In this document: piece after piece, positions 8,325 through 18,212 of the stretch | Numbering within the stretch: the stretch's first letter is position 1 | How the letters are laid out: each line of letters starts with the position of its first letter | Assembly: GCA_963784995.1 (NCBI GenBank) | Contig: CAWATZ010000012.1 | Coordinates: 186,001-250,000, forward strand | Origin: CAWATZ01 sp963784995 | Lineage (GTDB): Bacteria; Planctomycetota; Planctomycetia; Gemmatales; Gemmataceae | Reading direction: 5' to 3' | DNA length: 64,000 nucleotides | Notes under the pieces: model-generated | The model's input: only the letters and a program-made list of their open reading frames with translations | Databases searched by the model: none | What the model was told of the DNA's origin: nothing | Program-made: the position numbers and the translations under genes

Positions 8325-11300
8325 GTGAAACGTCGGAATCGGTGGATCGGTTGCTGGAGTCGCTGGTGGGCCAGGTCGCCGACGAGTTCCTGCGCCGGCA
8401 GCGTGAGGGAGAGTGCCCCGACGTCGAGGAGTACGTGGCCCGCTACCCCGAGGCGGCCGACCTGTTGCGGCCGGCCCTGGAGTCGCTGCGGCTGCTCGAC
8501 TGTTCCCGGGCCGGCTGCGATGCTCCCGCGGAGGACGTGCCAGGCGAAGTCAGGGGCACGCTGGGTGACTTCCGCATCGTGCGGGAGGTGGGCCGGGGCG
8601 GCATGGGTGTGGTTTACGAGGCGGAGCAGATCTCGCTGGGCCGACGGGTGGCCCTCAAGGTGCTGCCGCTGGCGGGGATGATGGACGAGCGGCACCTGCG
8701 GCGGTTCAAGAACGAGGCGCTGGCGGCAGCGCACCTGGACCATCCCAACATTGTGGACGTGCTGGGAGTTGGCTCCGAGCGCGGCGTCCATTACTACGCC
8801 ATGCGTTTCATCGAGGGCCAGACGCTGGCCGACATCATCCGCGACCTCCGGGGCGAACGCGACCGCCCGACCTCTGCTGACGACCAGGACGTGACCAGAG
8901 CCTACACTCCACCAGCCACTGAGGCTCCCGCACCGGCGGCACCGACTCGGGACCAGGGGCTGCTGTCCACCAAGGGCTCGACGCGGGACGCCGGGTTCTT
9001 CCGTGCGGTGGCCCAGCTTGGGGCGCAGGTGGCGGAGGCACTGGAACATGCCCATCAGCAAGGGATCGTTCACCGCGACGTCAAGCCGTCCAACCTGCTG
9101 CTGGATGGTCGGGGCAAGCCGTGGGTGACGGACTTCGGACTGGCCCAGATCCAGAGCGACGTCAAACTGACGCAGACCGGCGACCTGGTAGGCACCCTGC
9201 GTTACATGAGCCCCGAGCAGGCACTGGCCAAGCGGGTGCCCATCGACCATCGTACCGACGTTTACTCGCTGGGTGCCACTCTGTACGAACTGCTCACCTT
9301 GCGGCCGGTCTTTGAGGGCAGTGACCGCCAGGAGCTGCTGCGGCAAATCGCCTTCGACGAGCCGACAAGGCCGCGCCGGCTGAACCGGGGCGTACCGCAG
9401 GAACTGGAAACCATCGTCCTAAAGGCGCTCGAAAAGAACCCGAATGATCGTTACCCGACGGCTCAGGAGTTGGCCGACGACCTGACACGGTATCTGAAAG
9501 ACGAGCCGATCCGGGCTCGAACGCCCTCGGTCTCCCGGCGCCTGCAGAAATGGGCGCTGCGGCACCTGGCCCTGGTCTGGGCAACCGCCCTCGGGCTGGC
9601 CCTGGCCCTGGTCGGGCTCAGCGTCAGCACGGTGATCGCCCTGGCAGCCTACCGTGCGGAAAGTAAGCAGCGGACACAGGCGGAACAACAGGAACAACTC
9701 GCCCAGGTCGCCCGGAAGCAGGCCGAGGACGAGCGCGACCTGGCCGACCGCCGTCTGGTGGCGACGCGCATGCACCTGGCCCACAAGTCCCTGGAAGAGA
9801 ATGAGTTGCAGCAGGCCGAAGGGCTCTTGAACTTGTGTGTGCCGCAACCGGGCAGACCTGACTTCCGCGGTTGGGAGTGGTCCTACCTCAAAGCGCGCTG
9901 CCACCGAGAACTGGTCAGCATCGGAGGCCGCGAGGAGAGGCACCTGATTCAGACCGTGGCATGGTCAGCGGATGGGCGGCGACTGCTCACCACGGGCCGG
10001 AAGCCGGACACGCCGGGCCGGAGCGCCGCGATCTGGGACGCGTTCAGCGGCGTTCCGACGTGGACCCTGGACCGCCTGGCAGACGACAGGCCAGCCTGGA
10101 GCCCAGACGGGCGGCATCTGGCGGCCGAGGGCAAGATCTGGGATTCAACCATAGGGAAAGTGGTCGCCAGCCTGGCAACCGCAGGTGAGACGCCGGGCTG
10201 GAGTCCCGACGGCCAGCGGCTCGCTTTTGTGGGCCGGCAGTCGGTGCGCGTTTGGGACGTGGCAACCCACAAGGAACTGCTTTCCCTGGCCGCCGGCGGT
10301 GGCCAGCTCGCCTGGAGTCCTCGGGGCCGATACCTGGCTGTAGGCATCAAGGAAGCAAAGGTCTGGGATGTGACCACGGGGAAGCAGGTTCTCGCCGTTC
10401 CTCTCTCCCTGGGCCCCAGCTCATTCCCGGCAGTCGCCTGGAGCCCGCAAGAGACGCACTTGGCCGTGGTCGATCCTTCAGGAACGGTTCAGGTCTATGA
10501 TCTGGCCACTGGCCAGTCGGGACCTGGCCTGCGCTGTTATTCGCCCACCGCTCACGCGCTCTGCTGGAGCCCGAACGGACAATTCCTGGCCGTTTCAGAC
10601 TCCCACCTGGGGTCACGCGATCCGCTGGATCCGGCCCTGATCCGGATCTGGGATTGGCGCACGGGAGAAGAACACGCCCCCTTGCAAGGACACCGCCAAC
10701 AGGTCCGAGTCCTGGCCTGGCAACCGGCCGGCCGGCTCCTGGCTTCGTGGAGTCGAGACGGCAGCGCCAAGGTTTGGGACACGGTCGCCGGAAAGGAAAT
10801 CCGCTCCTTCCCGCATGGCTTTGTCGGCATCGTCCACGGCAGCTGGAGTCCCGATGGGCAACGACTGGCCGCCCTCTCGCGTTCCCGTGTCCTGATCTGG
10901 GACGTGACCATGCCCGCGGAATCGCTGCTCCTGCAAGGGGACACGGTCGAGGTCTGCTCCCTGGCCTGGCGGCCGGACAGCCAGCGCCTGGCCGCCGCCG
11001 CCATCAATGGGCGAATCCGCATCTGGGATCCGGTCGCCGGTAAGGATCTGGCGACTCTCCCCGACAATGCCCAGAACCTGAACTGGAGTCCCGATGGCCA
11101 ATGGCTGGCGTACACACTCGTGGGGAGCGGTCGATTTGTCGTGCGAGACGCGGCGACGGGGAAAGAGGAAAGGAGCCTGAACGTCCCCCGCGTTGCTTTC
11201 TCCTGGGAGCCCCACGGCAAGCGACTGGCCGTTGTGGGCCCCAGCCAAGAGCAGACAAGAGTCACCATCTTCGATTGGCTGGACGGTCGGGAAGTCCTCA

Positions 11301-11827
11301 GCTGGAGCTGGGACGTTGACGTTCGCCGAGGAGGAGTGCAGATCGCCTGGTCCCCGGACGGGACGCGCGTGGCTGCAATCAGCGGCAGGGACGGACTCCT
11401 GACCACGTGGGATGCGGCAACCGGTGAGGAACGCCTTTGTGTCCGTGACGGCCTGGGGCAGCTTATCCTGTTCGGGATGCCCAGCATCGCCTGGAGTCCC
11501 GACGGTCGCTGGCTGGCCGTGGCGGATCACAGGGGGAACGTCCGGGTTTTGGAGGCGGCCACCGGGGAAGAATTCGCGGTGCTGCGAGAAGGGCATTCCC
11601 AGGCGCCGGTTTCCCTCGCCTGGAGTCCGGACAACCGGCGGTTGCTGTCCTGGGACGTGGGGGGGACGCTGCGGTTCTGGGACGTCGTCGCTGGTCAGGA
11701 GACCCTGGTGTTGCGAATCGCGGATGGAAAGTGCCGGGCTGTGGCCTGGAGTCCGGACGGCCGACACCTGGCCACAGCCCATCTTTCCGGAACGGTCCGG
11801 ATCTGGGACACCACGCCCCGGAGGTAG
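8321..11827 (+). CDS. Membrane Ser/Thr protein kinase with C-terminal WD40 propeller
   Basis: A 1168-residue product. After an N-terminal DEYxARYP-type region (about 1-80), the Hanks-type kinase domain shows GRGGMG (near 92), VALKVL with the catalytic Lys (near 113), HRDVKPSN (near 251), DFGLAQ (near 271) and SPEQA. A low-complexity insert of about 45 residues lies between the kinase lobes. One transmembrane helix (about 417-445) follows, then a short coiled coil (AEQQEQLAQVARKQAEDERD), then about 14 WD40-like repeats marked by WSPDGxRLA and WDxxTGKE. The propeller lies on the far side of the membrane from the kinase. Translationally coupled to the upstream sigma gene. Confidence 0.93.
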   Translation: MSETSESVDRLLESLVGQVADEFLRRQREGECPDVEEYVARYPEAADLLRPALESLRLLDCSRAGCDAPAEDVPGEVRGTLGDFRIVREVGRGGMGVVYEAEQISLGRRVALKVLPLAGMMDERHLRRFKNEALAAAHLDHPNIVDVLGVGSERGVHYYAMRFIEGQTLADIIRDLRGERDRPTSADDQDVTRAYTPPATEAPAPAAPTRDQGLLSTKGSTRDAGFFRAVAQLGAQVAEALEHAHQQGIVHRDVKPSNLLLDGRGKPWVTDFGLAQIQSDVKLTQTGDLVGTLRYMSPEQALAKRVPIDHRTDVYSLGATLYELLTLRPVFEGSDRQELLRQIAFDEPTRPRRLNRGVPQELETIVLKALEKNPNDRYPTAQELADDLTRYLKDEPIRARTPSVSRRLQKWALRHLALVWATALGLALALVGLSVSTVIALAAYRAESKQRTQAEQQEQLAQVARKQAEDERDLADRRLVATRMHLAHKSLEENELQQAEGLLNLCVPQPGRPDFRGWEWSYLKARCHRELVSIGGREERHLIQTVAWSADGRRLLTTGRKPDTPGRSAAIWDAFSGVPTWTLDRLADDRPAWSPDGRHLAAEGKIWDSTIGKVVASLATAGETPGWSPDGQRLAFVGRQSVRVWDVATHKELLSLAAGGGQLAWSPRGRYLAVGIKEAKVWDVTTGKQVLAVPLSLGPSSFPAVAWSPQETHLAVVDPSGTVQVYDLATGQSGPGLRCYSPTAHALCWSPNGQFLAVSDSHLGSRDPLDPALIRIWDWRTGEEHAPLQGHRQQVRVLAWQPAGRLLASWSRDGSAKVWDTVAGKEIRSFPHGFVGIVHGSWSPDGQRLAALSRSRVLIWDVTMPAESLLLQGDTVEVCSLAWRPDSQRLAAAAINGRIRIWDPVAGKDLATLPDNAQNLNWSPDGQWLAYTLVGSGRFVVRDAATGKEERSLNVPRVAFSWEPHGKRLAVVGPSQEQTRVTIFDWLDGREVLSWSWDVDVRRGGVQIAWSPDGTRVAAISGRDGLLTTWDAATGEERLCVRDGLGQLILFGMPSIAWSPDGRWLAVADHRGNVRVLEAATGEEFAVLREGHSQAPVSLAWSPDNRRLLSWDVGGTLRFWDVVAGQETLVLRIADGKCRAVAWSPDGRHLATAHLSGTVRIWDTTPRR

Positions 11828-11897
11828 TTGGTGGTCGAGCGGCTCGACTGAACCGTTTCGCCCGGGACACGGAAGACAGGCACGAGAAAGGAAGAAA

Positions 11898-11973
11898 CGC
11901 GGCCGGTGCATCTCCGCTGCCAAGCAAGACACGCACCGGCCCCGCAACGCCCGGACGCTCGGTCTGCGCGCCC
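11898..11973. repeat. 76-bp direct repeat, copy H1 (left of toxin-antitoxin pair)
   Basis: Identical to 12753-12828 at 72 of 76 positions by eye. Each copy contains an internal inverted repeat (GGCCGGTGC ... GCACCGGCC) followed by the tail CGCAACGCCCGGACGCTCGG (one base differs just before it). H1 lies between the kinase gene and the 3' end of the toxin gene. Confidence 0.9.
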
Positions 11974-11988
11974 AGGAAGGAGGAGGAC

Positions 11989-12490
11989 TCAAACCGGCGG
12001 CGTAGCGCGTGATCCCCGGCACGCGGTCGAAGTCGGCGTCATTGCTGGCCAGCTCCGTCAAGCGATGGTGCTCCATGACCGCGACGATCAAGGCATCGCC
12101 GGTGAGCAACCCGTAGCTCTGACTCCGGGCGGCTGCCGCGGACACCAATGCGAAATCCAGGGGCACGGCCTGAATGCCCAGCGGGGCCACCAGGTCCACC
12201 GCCTGCCGAAACCGTGTCAACTGTTGGACCTGGGCGGGATGCTGCCGCAGATGCGCCGCAATCCCCTTGGCGGGCAGACTGAAGACGTGCATGGCCTCCA
12301 GGGTCATGACCCGATGGGCGACGTCGCTGACAACGTGCGCCGAGGTAAAGCCGTGAATCTCCTGGCGGGCAATCCGGTCGATGAGCTGCAAGCAAGCCGC
12401 GCCGTAGCGAAGGTCGGCGGTGAAGTAGTAAACCAGGGTGTTGGCATCGAGGAACAGCCGGCTGCCCTGGGGAATGCTGGCGAAGGTCAT
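11989..12490 (-). CDS. PIN-domain ribonuclease toxin (VapC-like), 3' frameshift
   Basis: The N-terminus has the PIN signature RLFLDANTLVYYF (Asp15), later GDALIVAVMEHH (Asp132) and NDADFDRVPGITRY (Asp151, Asp153), the acidic residues that bind metal in VapC-type RNases. Homologous toxins stop shortly after RYAPV. Here the frame misses that stop and stays open antisense to the kinase down to 10613. Removing one base near 12000 gives RYAPV followed by TGA at 11989, so I place the natural end there and treat the run-on as a frameshift or sequence error. The start overlaps the antitoxin stop as ATGA. Confidence 0.8.
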
Positions 12491-12717
12491 GGCGACTCCA
12501 GGATGCCGAACTCATCGTCCTCGGCCACGCGCCGCAAGGTTTCGGCATCGCCCGTCCAGCGGAGCAATCCATAACCCTGCTGGACCGCTGCCAGCGCTTG
12601 CGGGACCGCGACGGGCCCATGCACCGTGACTTGCACCTTCGCATGCTCCGGAAGCGGCAACGGTTGGTTGAGTTTGAGGACGCCGTTTTCGTAAACGGCT
12701 TCGACTGTGATGCTCAT
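12487..12717 (-). CDS. Antitoxin of the AF2212/DUF104-like family
   Basis: A 76-residue product beginning MSITVEAVYENGVLKLNQPL and continuing with EHAKVQVTV, the typical small beta-barrel N-terminus of AF2212-like antitoxins that accompany PIN toxins. The C-terminal tail (LRRVAEDDEFGILESP) would bind the toxin. A GGGAGG ribosome site precedes ATG 12717. The 4-base overlap with the toxin start gives coupled translation, and such pairs are usually autoregulated by the complex, though no operator was identified here. Confidence 0.85.
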   Translation of the reverse strand: MSITVEAVYENGVLKLNQPLPLPEHAKVQVTVHGPVAVPQALAAVQQGYGLLRWTGDAETLRRVAEDDEFGILESP

Positions 12718-12752
12718 CGCTGGGCCTCCCGGCACGGAGATGGGCGAGAAAC

Positions 12753-12828
12753 CGCGGCCGGTGCGTCTCCGCCGCCAGGCAAGACACGCACCGGCCCTGC
12801 AACGCCCGGACGCTCGGTCTGCGCGCCC
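12753..12828. repeat. 76-bp direct repeat, copy H2 (right of toxin-antitoxin pair)
   Basis: Second copy of the repeat at 11898-11973, same orientation, with four substitutions and no gaps. It lies 35 bases upstream of the antitoxin start, so transcripts for the toxin-antitoxin operon either begin inside or read through it. The two copies bracket the pair precisely. Confidence 0.9.
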
Positions 12829-12885
12829 GGTTCGTCCGTACTCCCATTGTATCGCAGACCGCCCCTGCAAAGGAGATGGTGTCCC

Positions 12886-14565
12886 ATGTGGTTTCTCTTT
12901 TCATCCAAAGCTCGAACGAAGACTTCCCATCGCAGGCCGCGTCAGCCGCGGGCAAGCCGCCTGGTGCTGGAACCCCTCGAGGACCGCTGCCTGCTCAGTG
13001 CCCCGGCCCTCGGCTACTCCAGCTACCTGCCCGGCCCCGCCTACGCTACCGCCGTGGACAGCAGTGGCGACGCCTACGTTGCCGGCATCTCCGGGGGCAA
13101 CTCGTACGTCTGCAAGGTGAACCCCACGGGGACCGCGCTCGATTACGACTTTACCCTTCCAGGGACCGTGGCCCTGAGCATTGCCGTGGATGGCGCCGGC
13201 GACGCCTACGTCATGGGCTCCACCGGTTCCGGTTTCGCGACGACGGCCAACGCGGCCTTCCCGCAAAGCAGCGCCGCCCACAACGACTTCCTCGCTGTTC
13301 TGGACCCGACGGGGACGGAGCTGCTCTACTCCACCTATCTCCCCAATGGCACCATCAGCAGCATCCCCGGTGGGCCCTGGCATGGCCGGCCCGGATCGGT
13401 CGCCGTGGATAGCAGTGGCAACGCCTATGTGACCGGGGAGGCCCTGGCGGGCTTTCCCACGACGGCGAACGCGTTCCAGACCACCCTGGCGGGTTCCTGT
13501 AACGCCTTCGTGACGGAGATCAACCCCCACCTGTCTGGCTCGGCGTCGCTGGTCTACTCCACCTACCTCGGCGGTTCGTCCAGCGACTGGGGCACAGGCG
13601 TGGCCGTGGACGGCGCCGGCAACGTGTATGTTGCCGGGGACACCACGTCGAGCAATTTCCCAACGACGGCCGGTGCGTTCCAGCGCAGCTATGGAGGCAG
13701 CAGTGGGACGATAGGTGAGAATGGCTTTGGGGATGCGTTCGTGGCCAAGCTCAACCCGGCGCTGTCGGGCTCGGCTTCGCTGGTCTACTCCACCTATCTC
13801 GGAGGCAGCGGCTACGATGGCTTCGTCGATTACCGTGGACCGAACGGGTTAGCCATCGGCGGATCCCCCCAGAAGGACGGCCCTGCCATTGCGGTGGACA
13901 GTGCCGGGGACGCCTACGTCGCGGGGACGACCACTTCCACGAACTTCCCCACGACCCCGGGCGCTTTCCAGACGACCTACCACGCAGGCACTACGGGGAC
14001 CAAGAAGCACCCCGGCGTCCCCAACACGGGCGACGCTTTCGTGACCAAGCTCAACCCGACCGGTTCGGCGCTGATTTACTCCACCTACCTGGGAGGCAGC
14101 AGCCTGGACGGGGCCATGGGCATTGCCCTGGATGCGCAGGGCAATGCCTACGTCACCGGCTATACGCACTCCACCGACTTCCCGGTGGTCAACCCGGTCC
14201 AGTCTCAGAAGGCCAGCGGCAACGATGGTATGGGCAACCCCAACACCGACGTCTTCGTGTCCACGCTGAACGCCACGGGTTCTGCCTTGCTCTTCTCGAC
14301 CTACCTGGGCGGCTCGGAAGACGACTGCGGCAATGGCATCGCCGTCAGCTCGGCCAATGACGTCTACGTGGCTGGTGGATTCCTGCAAGCCACCACCAAC
14401 TTCCCGACAACCCCCGGCGCCTTCCAGACGACTCCCGGTTCCGGCTTCGTGTTCATGATCGATCCGCCGGTCGCCGTCTCACCGTCCAGCGCGGCGGCCA
14501 GCCCGGCGGACAACAACGTCGTCCACGCGCTCTTGCAGACGGCCCACCACGCGAACGAAGCATGA
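12886..14565 (+). CDS. Extracellular SBBP-repeat beta-propeller with LEPLEDR motif
   Basis: A 559-residue product. The basic N-terminus is followed by RLVLEPLEDRCLLS (about residues 27-40), a hallmark of large exported planctomycete proteins. The rest is a series of SBBP-type repeats of about 60-85 residues with the pattern STYLGGSS, GIAVDxAGNAYVTG, and NFPTTxGAFQ; I see six to seven repeats, as in a beta-propeller. The function of such proteins is unknown; a cell-surface role is inferred. GGAG lies 10 bases before ATG 12886; the open frame upstream to 12598 is antisense to the antitoxin and is not used. Confidence 0.88.
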   Translation: MWFLFSSKARTKTSHRRPRQPRASRLVLEPLEDRCLLSAPALGYSSYLPGPAYATAVDSSGDAYVAGISGGNSYVCKVNPTGTALDYDFTLPGTVALSIAVDGAGDAYVMGSTGSGFATTANAAFPQSSAAHNDFLAVLDPTGTELLYSTYLPNGTISSIPGGPWHGRPGSVAVDSSGNAYVTGEALAGFPTTANAFQTTLAGSCNAFVTEINPHLSGSASLVYSTYLGGSSSDWGTGVAVDGAGNVYVAGDTTSSNFPTTAGAFQRSYGGSSGTIGENGFGDAFVAKLNPALSGSASLVYSTYLGGSGYDGFVDYRGPNGLAIGGSPQKDGPAIAVDSAGDAYVAGTTTSTNFPTTPGAFQTTYHAGTTGTKKHPGVPNTGDAFVTKLNPTGSALIYSTYLGGSSLDGAMGIALDAQGNAYVTGYTHSTDFPVVNPVQSQKASGNDGMGNPNTDVFVSTLNATGSALLFSTYLGGSEDDCGNGIAVSSANDVYVAGGFLQATTNFPTTPGAFQTTPGSGFVFMIDPPVAVSPSSAAASPADNNVVHALLQTAHHANEA

Positions 14566-14583
14566 CGGTCAGCTTTTTTCGAC

Positions 14584-14614
14584 GTGCAGGGTGGCATGCT
14601 CCGCCACCCTGCAC
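14584..14614. terminator. 12-bp hairpin after the SBBP gene
   Basis: GTGCAGGGTGGC (14584-14595) pairs perfectly with 14603-14614 around a 7-base loop. An outer inverted repeat (CATGACGGT at 14561-14569 with 14613-14621) overlaps the stop codon. A second 13-bp inverted repeat (TTGGCGGTGTCGC) spans roughly 14679-14755. The gap 14566-14841 holds no gene that I can see. Confidence 0.6.
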
Positions 14615-14841
14615 CGTCATGGATTTTGGGGAAGAGTCAGGAGAGGACCAGAAGCGACGGCGTGTGATGGTGGCGTGTTGGCGGTGTCGCTTTTTTGTCA
14701 TTCACCGGACAAACAGGGACACGCACCGTCGCTCCCTGGCGACACCGCCAAGCAAAAGCGCCGTTGGCAATGTGGCATCCTCACCGGAGGAACGCTAGCC
14801 TCCACCCTTTCTTCCCTGGCGAGCCCCATTACAATACCGAA

Positions 14842-17489
14842 ATGACCTCAGCCCCGAGCAATCTGGCCTGGCTTCCCCCCCTTGCCACGGCGGAGTCGGC
14901 CCTCGCCAGTCTCCCCGTCCCCGCGCTGCGCTGGTTCGTGCAGCGCTTTGGCCAGCCTACCCCGATCCAGTGCCTCGCCTGGCCTACCCTGGTTGCCGGC
15001 AAGAACTTGCTTCTCAGCGCTCCCACCGGCACCGGCAAGACCCTGGCCGCCTTCCTGCCCTTGCTGGGAGCGCTCTTCCAGTCGGACTCGGACGAGTCGC
15101 CGTGGTCGATGCACCCCGGAGTCGTCGGCCTGTACGTCGCGCCGCCGCGGGCCCTGGTCAACGACGCCGCCCGGAACCTGACGGAGTTCCTCGGCGAACT
15201 GGCCGGGTTCTGGCCGTCCAATCCGCCCACCCCGCGCCTCCTGGTGCGGACCGGCGACTCCACGGCCGAGGAACGGCAAAGCCTCTTCACCAACCCGCCC
15301 GACGTGCTGTTGACCACGCCGGAAAGCCTCGCGGTGCTGCTCAGTCAGCCGCGCTTCCAGCCGCACTGGAGCGGCCTGCGCTGGGTCGTGCTGGACGAGT
15401 TGCACGCCCTGGTCGGCAGCAAGCGCGGGGCCGACTTGAGCCTGGGCCTGGAGCGGCTCGAACGTCTGGCCGGGTCGGAACGCCACGGAGGGCGTTCCCT
15501 ACAGCGCGTCGGCATGTCGGCCACCGCGGCGCCGCTGGACGAGACGGCTCGCTTCCTGGCCGGCGTCGGCCGGCCTTGCAGCATTGCCTTCCTTGCCGAT
15601 GCGTCTCCGCTGGAAATCGCCATCACGCCGCTGACGGGCGAGAAGCGTTTCCTGGCCGAACTGGTGGAGCGGATCGCGCCGCTGCTGCCGAGACAGAACA
15701 GCACGCTGATCTTCACCAACACGCGCGGCCTGGCCGAGCGGCTGGCGTGGACGCTGCGTCGCCAGCTGCCCGCCTGGGACCAGCTCATTGCCGTGCATCA
15801 CTCGGCCCTGTCGGCCAATCGCCGGCAGGAGGTCGAAGCTCAATTCAAAGGGGGCCGACTTCGGGTTGTGGTCAGCAGCACCAGTCTGGAACTGGGAATC
15901 GACATCGGCCCGATCGACCTGGTAGTGCTGGTGCATCCGCCCGGAGACGTGGTTCGGCTGCTGCAGCGGCTGGGGCGCTCGGGCCACGGCCCCGGCCGGA
16001 TTCGCCGCGGCCTGGTGCTGACCGCGTCGGCCAGCGAACTGCTGGAGGCGGCCGTCACGGTGCGCTCCAGCCAGCCGGCCCAGTGCGAGCCGCTGCGGCC
16101 GATCGAGCAACCGCTGGACGTGTTGTGCCAGCAGATCCTGGGCATGGCCTGCGCCGGCCCCTGCTCGGCGGATGACGTGTTTCCACTGGTCCGGCAGGCG
16201 TATCCCTACCGCGATCTGGAGCGCGACGATTTCGACGCTTGCCTGCGCTATCTCCTGGGTCTCGACCACCTGGGAGAGAGCTGGTTGCCGGCCCGGCTGC
16301 GCGGCAACCCGGAGGAATTCACCGTGCGCGATCAGCGGACGGCCCGGCTGCTGCGGCGCAACCTGGGCAGCATCCTGACCGAGGAGCCGCTGGGGGTGTA
16401 CTTGGTGGACCCGACTGCCGCCGAGGAGGGAGAAGAACCGCCGACTCCCCGGTTGATTGGCCAGGTCGATCTGCTGTTCGCGGAACGGCTGCAAGCCGGC
16501 GATCGATTCCTTGCTCGATGGCCGCTGTCTGGAGGTGCGGCGCGCAGGACCAGGACGGCCTGTTCGTCCTGGAAACGCTGGGCCGGCCGGCCGTGCCGCG
16601 CTGGAGCGGCGAGGGCTGGCCGCTGTCGGCGGCCCTGGCCGAGCGGCTGTTTCTGCTGCGCGTCCAGGCGGCCGAGGCCCTGCGGGATGGTCCCGAAGCC
16701 CTGGCCGGTTGGCTGGGGCGCGACCTCGGGCTGGACCGGACCGGAGCGGAGCTGCTGACCGGGTACTTCCAGCAGCAGGACCAGGTCAGCGAGATTCCCG
16801 ACGGCAACGTCTGCCTGGTGGAAGTGGTGCCGCGCCTGGGAGGAGTCGAGTACTATCTGCACGTGCCGCTGAACCGCCTGGCTAACGACGTCCTGGCCCG
16901 GGTGCTGGTACGTCGGCTGGCTAGCGACCTGGGCCGGGCGGTGATACCCATTGTCGCGGACCTGGGACTGGCCCTGCTGGTGCGAGGGTCGCCGTTGGCC
17001 GAGGGGCCCGAACTGGCCGATCTGTTTCGCGGGCTGCTGGAACGTCGGGATTTCGACGCCGACCTGGACGCTTCCCTGGCGGCCAGCGACCTGCTCCGTC
17101 AGCGGTTCCAGCGGGTGGCCATGACCGGGCTGATGCTGCTGCGCAATCCGGAGGGGCGAAAACGAAAGGTCGGCGGCCACGACTGGGGCGAACGCCGGCT
17201 GTTCGATCAGGTGCAAGGTCACGATCCGAACTTCGTCCTGCTCCGGCAGGCGGCGCGCGAGCTGCGTTCCGACTGCCGGGACCTCCGCACGGCCCGGGAA
17301 TACGTGGAGCGGCTTTCCGGTCGAGCGATTCGCTGCCGCTGGTTGAGCCGGGTCGGACCGTTCGCGTCCAGCTGGACCCAGGCGGAGGTCGGCGAGCCGG
17401 AGGGACTGGAAAGCCCGGCCGAGGCCTTGCAGCGGTTGCACGCTGCGCTTGTGGGAGCAACCCTGGGAGGGGCGGATGATCGTTCATGA
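14842..17489 (+). CDS. Lhr-like DEXH-box ATP-dependent helicase, two frameshifts
   Basis: Superfamily-2 helicase of the Lhr-core/'ligase-associated' type, about 882 residues when reconstructed. Walker A is SAPTGTGKT (near residue 62), the DEXH box is VVLDELHALVG (near 185), followed by motif III GMSATAAP, TLIFTNTRGLAERLAW, SSTSLELGIDIGPIDLVV and LGRSGHGPGR. The C-terminal part (HDWGERRLFDQVQGHDPNFV) is also typical. The frame shifts at about 16511 and again at about 16543, one extra base each; all three frames keep matching the family, so this looks like sequence error. Its end overlaps the phosphoesterase gene by 14 bases. Confidence 0.85.
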
Positions 17490-18123
17490 CGAGTGGCTGC
17501 TGACGCCCGCCCGTGCGGCCCTGCACCTGCCGACAGGCACAGCGGTGGTCGCGGACCTGCACCTGGGCTATGCCGAGGCACGCCGCCGGAAAGGCGAGGC
17601 CGTTCCCCGGCCGAACTTACGGGCGTTGCTCGAGCCGTTGCGAGGGGTTCTGGCCCACCGGCTGGTGATTGCTGGCGACCTGTTCGAAGCGGGGCCGGAA
17701 CCGGCCCTGACGCGGGCGCTGCTGGACTGGCTCAAGAAGGCGAGGCTGGAGCTGATTGGCGTGGTGCCGGGCAACCACGACCGGGGATTGACGGACGGGC
17801 TGCTGCCGGTGTGTCCGGAGGGCGTTGTTCTGGGTCGCTGGCGTGTCGTCCACGGCGACGGGGAACTCCCGGCCGGGGCGGTGGTTCATGGACACGAGCA
17901 TCCGTGTTTGCGGTGGAGGGGTGTGACGGCGCCTTGCTACCTGGTTGGACCCGAGCGGCTGGTGTTACCGGCTTTTTCCCGTGACGCGGCTGGCGTCAAC
18001 ATGCTGGGGGAGGCGACCTGGGGGGACTGGTCCTGTGCGGTGATTGCGGGGGAGCAGGTGCTGGATTTTGGGAGGATTGACTCGCTGCCTTCGCGAATGC
18101 AGAAAAGGAACAACCACGGATGA
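17476..18123 (+). CDS. pdeM: PdeM-like metallophosphoesterase, partner of the Lhr helicase
   Basis: A 215-residue calcineurin-like phosphoesterase with all metal motifs: VADLHLG, VIAGDLFEAG, PGNHDRG, and HGHEHP. The family 'ligase-associated DNA damage response endonuclease PdeM' is encoded beside an Lhr-type helicase, as here, and is thought to act in DNA repair; the ATP-dependent ligase and exonuclease of the full module are not in this window. The gene starts inside the helicase gene (ATG 17476). Its stop codon TGA at 18121 lies inside the left arm of the palindrome at 18111-18196, which encodes the last residues NNHG. Confidence 0.85.
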   Translation: MIVHDEWLLTPARAALHLPTGTAVVADLHLGYAEARRRKGEAVPRPNLRALLEPLRGVLAHRLVIAGDLFEAGPEPALTRALLDWLKKARLELIGVVPGNHDRGLTDGLLPVCPEGVVLGRWRVVHGDGELPAGAVVHGHEHPCLRWRGVTAPCYLVGPERLVLPAFSRDAAGVNMLGEATWGDWSCAVIAGEQVLDFGRIDSLPSRMQKRNNHG

Positions 18124-18196
18124 CACGGATAACACGGATAAAAACAAAGCTCATTGTCTTTGTCTTTATCCGTGTTATCCGTGTCATCCGTGGTTG
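18111..18196. repeat. Palindrome family F, 32-bp arms, overlaps pdeM stop
   Basis: Left arm 18111-18142 and right arm 18165-18196 are exact reverse complements. Each arm is built of degenerate 9-10 base units with the core CACGGAT (CCACGGAT, GACACGGAT, AACACGGAT). It sits between two convergent genes and could terminate both. It supplies the stop codon of the upstream gene. Confidence 0.9.
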
Positions 18197-18212
18197 ATTC
18201 TCTCGCCGGATC

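Noticed and set aside
10613..12489. Run-on of the PIN toxin frame for hundreds of codons on the minus strand
   Set aside because: Only the first ~166 codons match a PIN toxin; the rest is antisense to the WD40 kinase and GC-rich frames are open there by composition. A one-base correction gives a natural stop at 11989.
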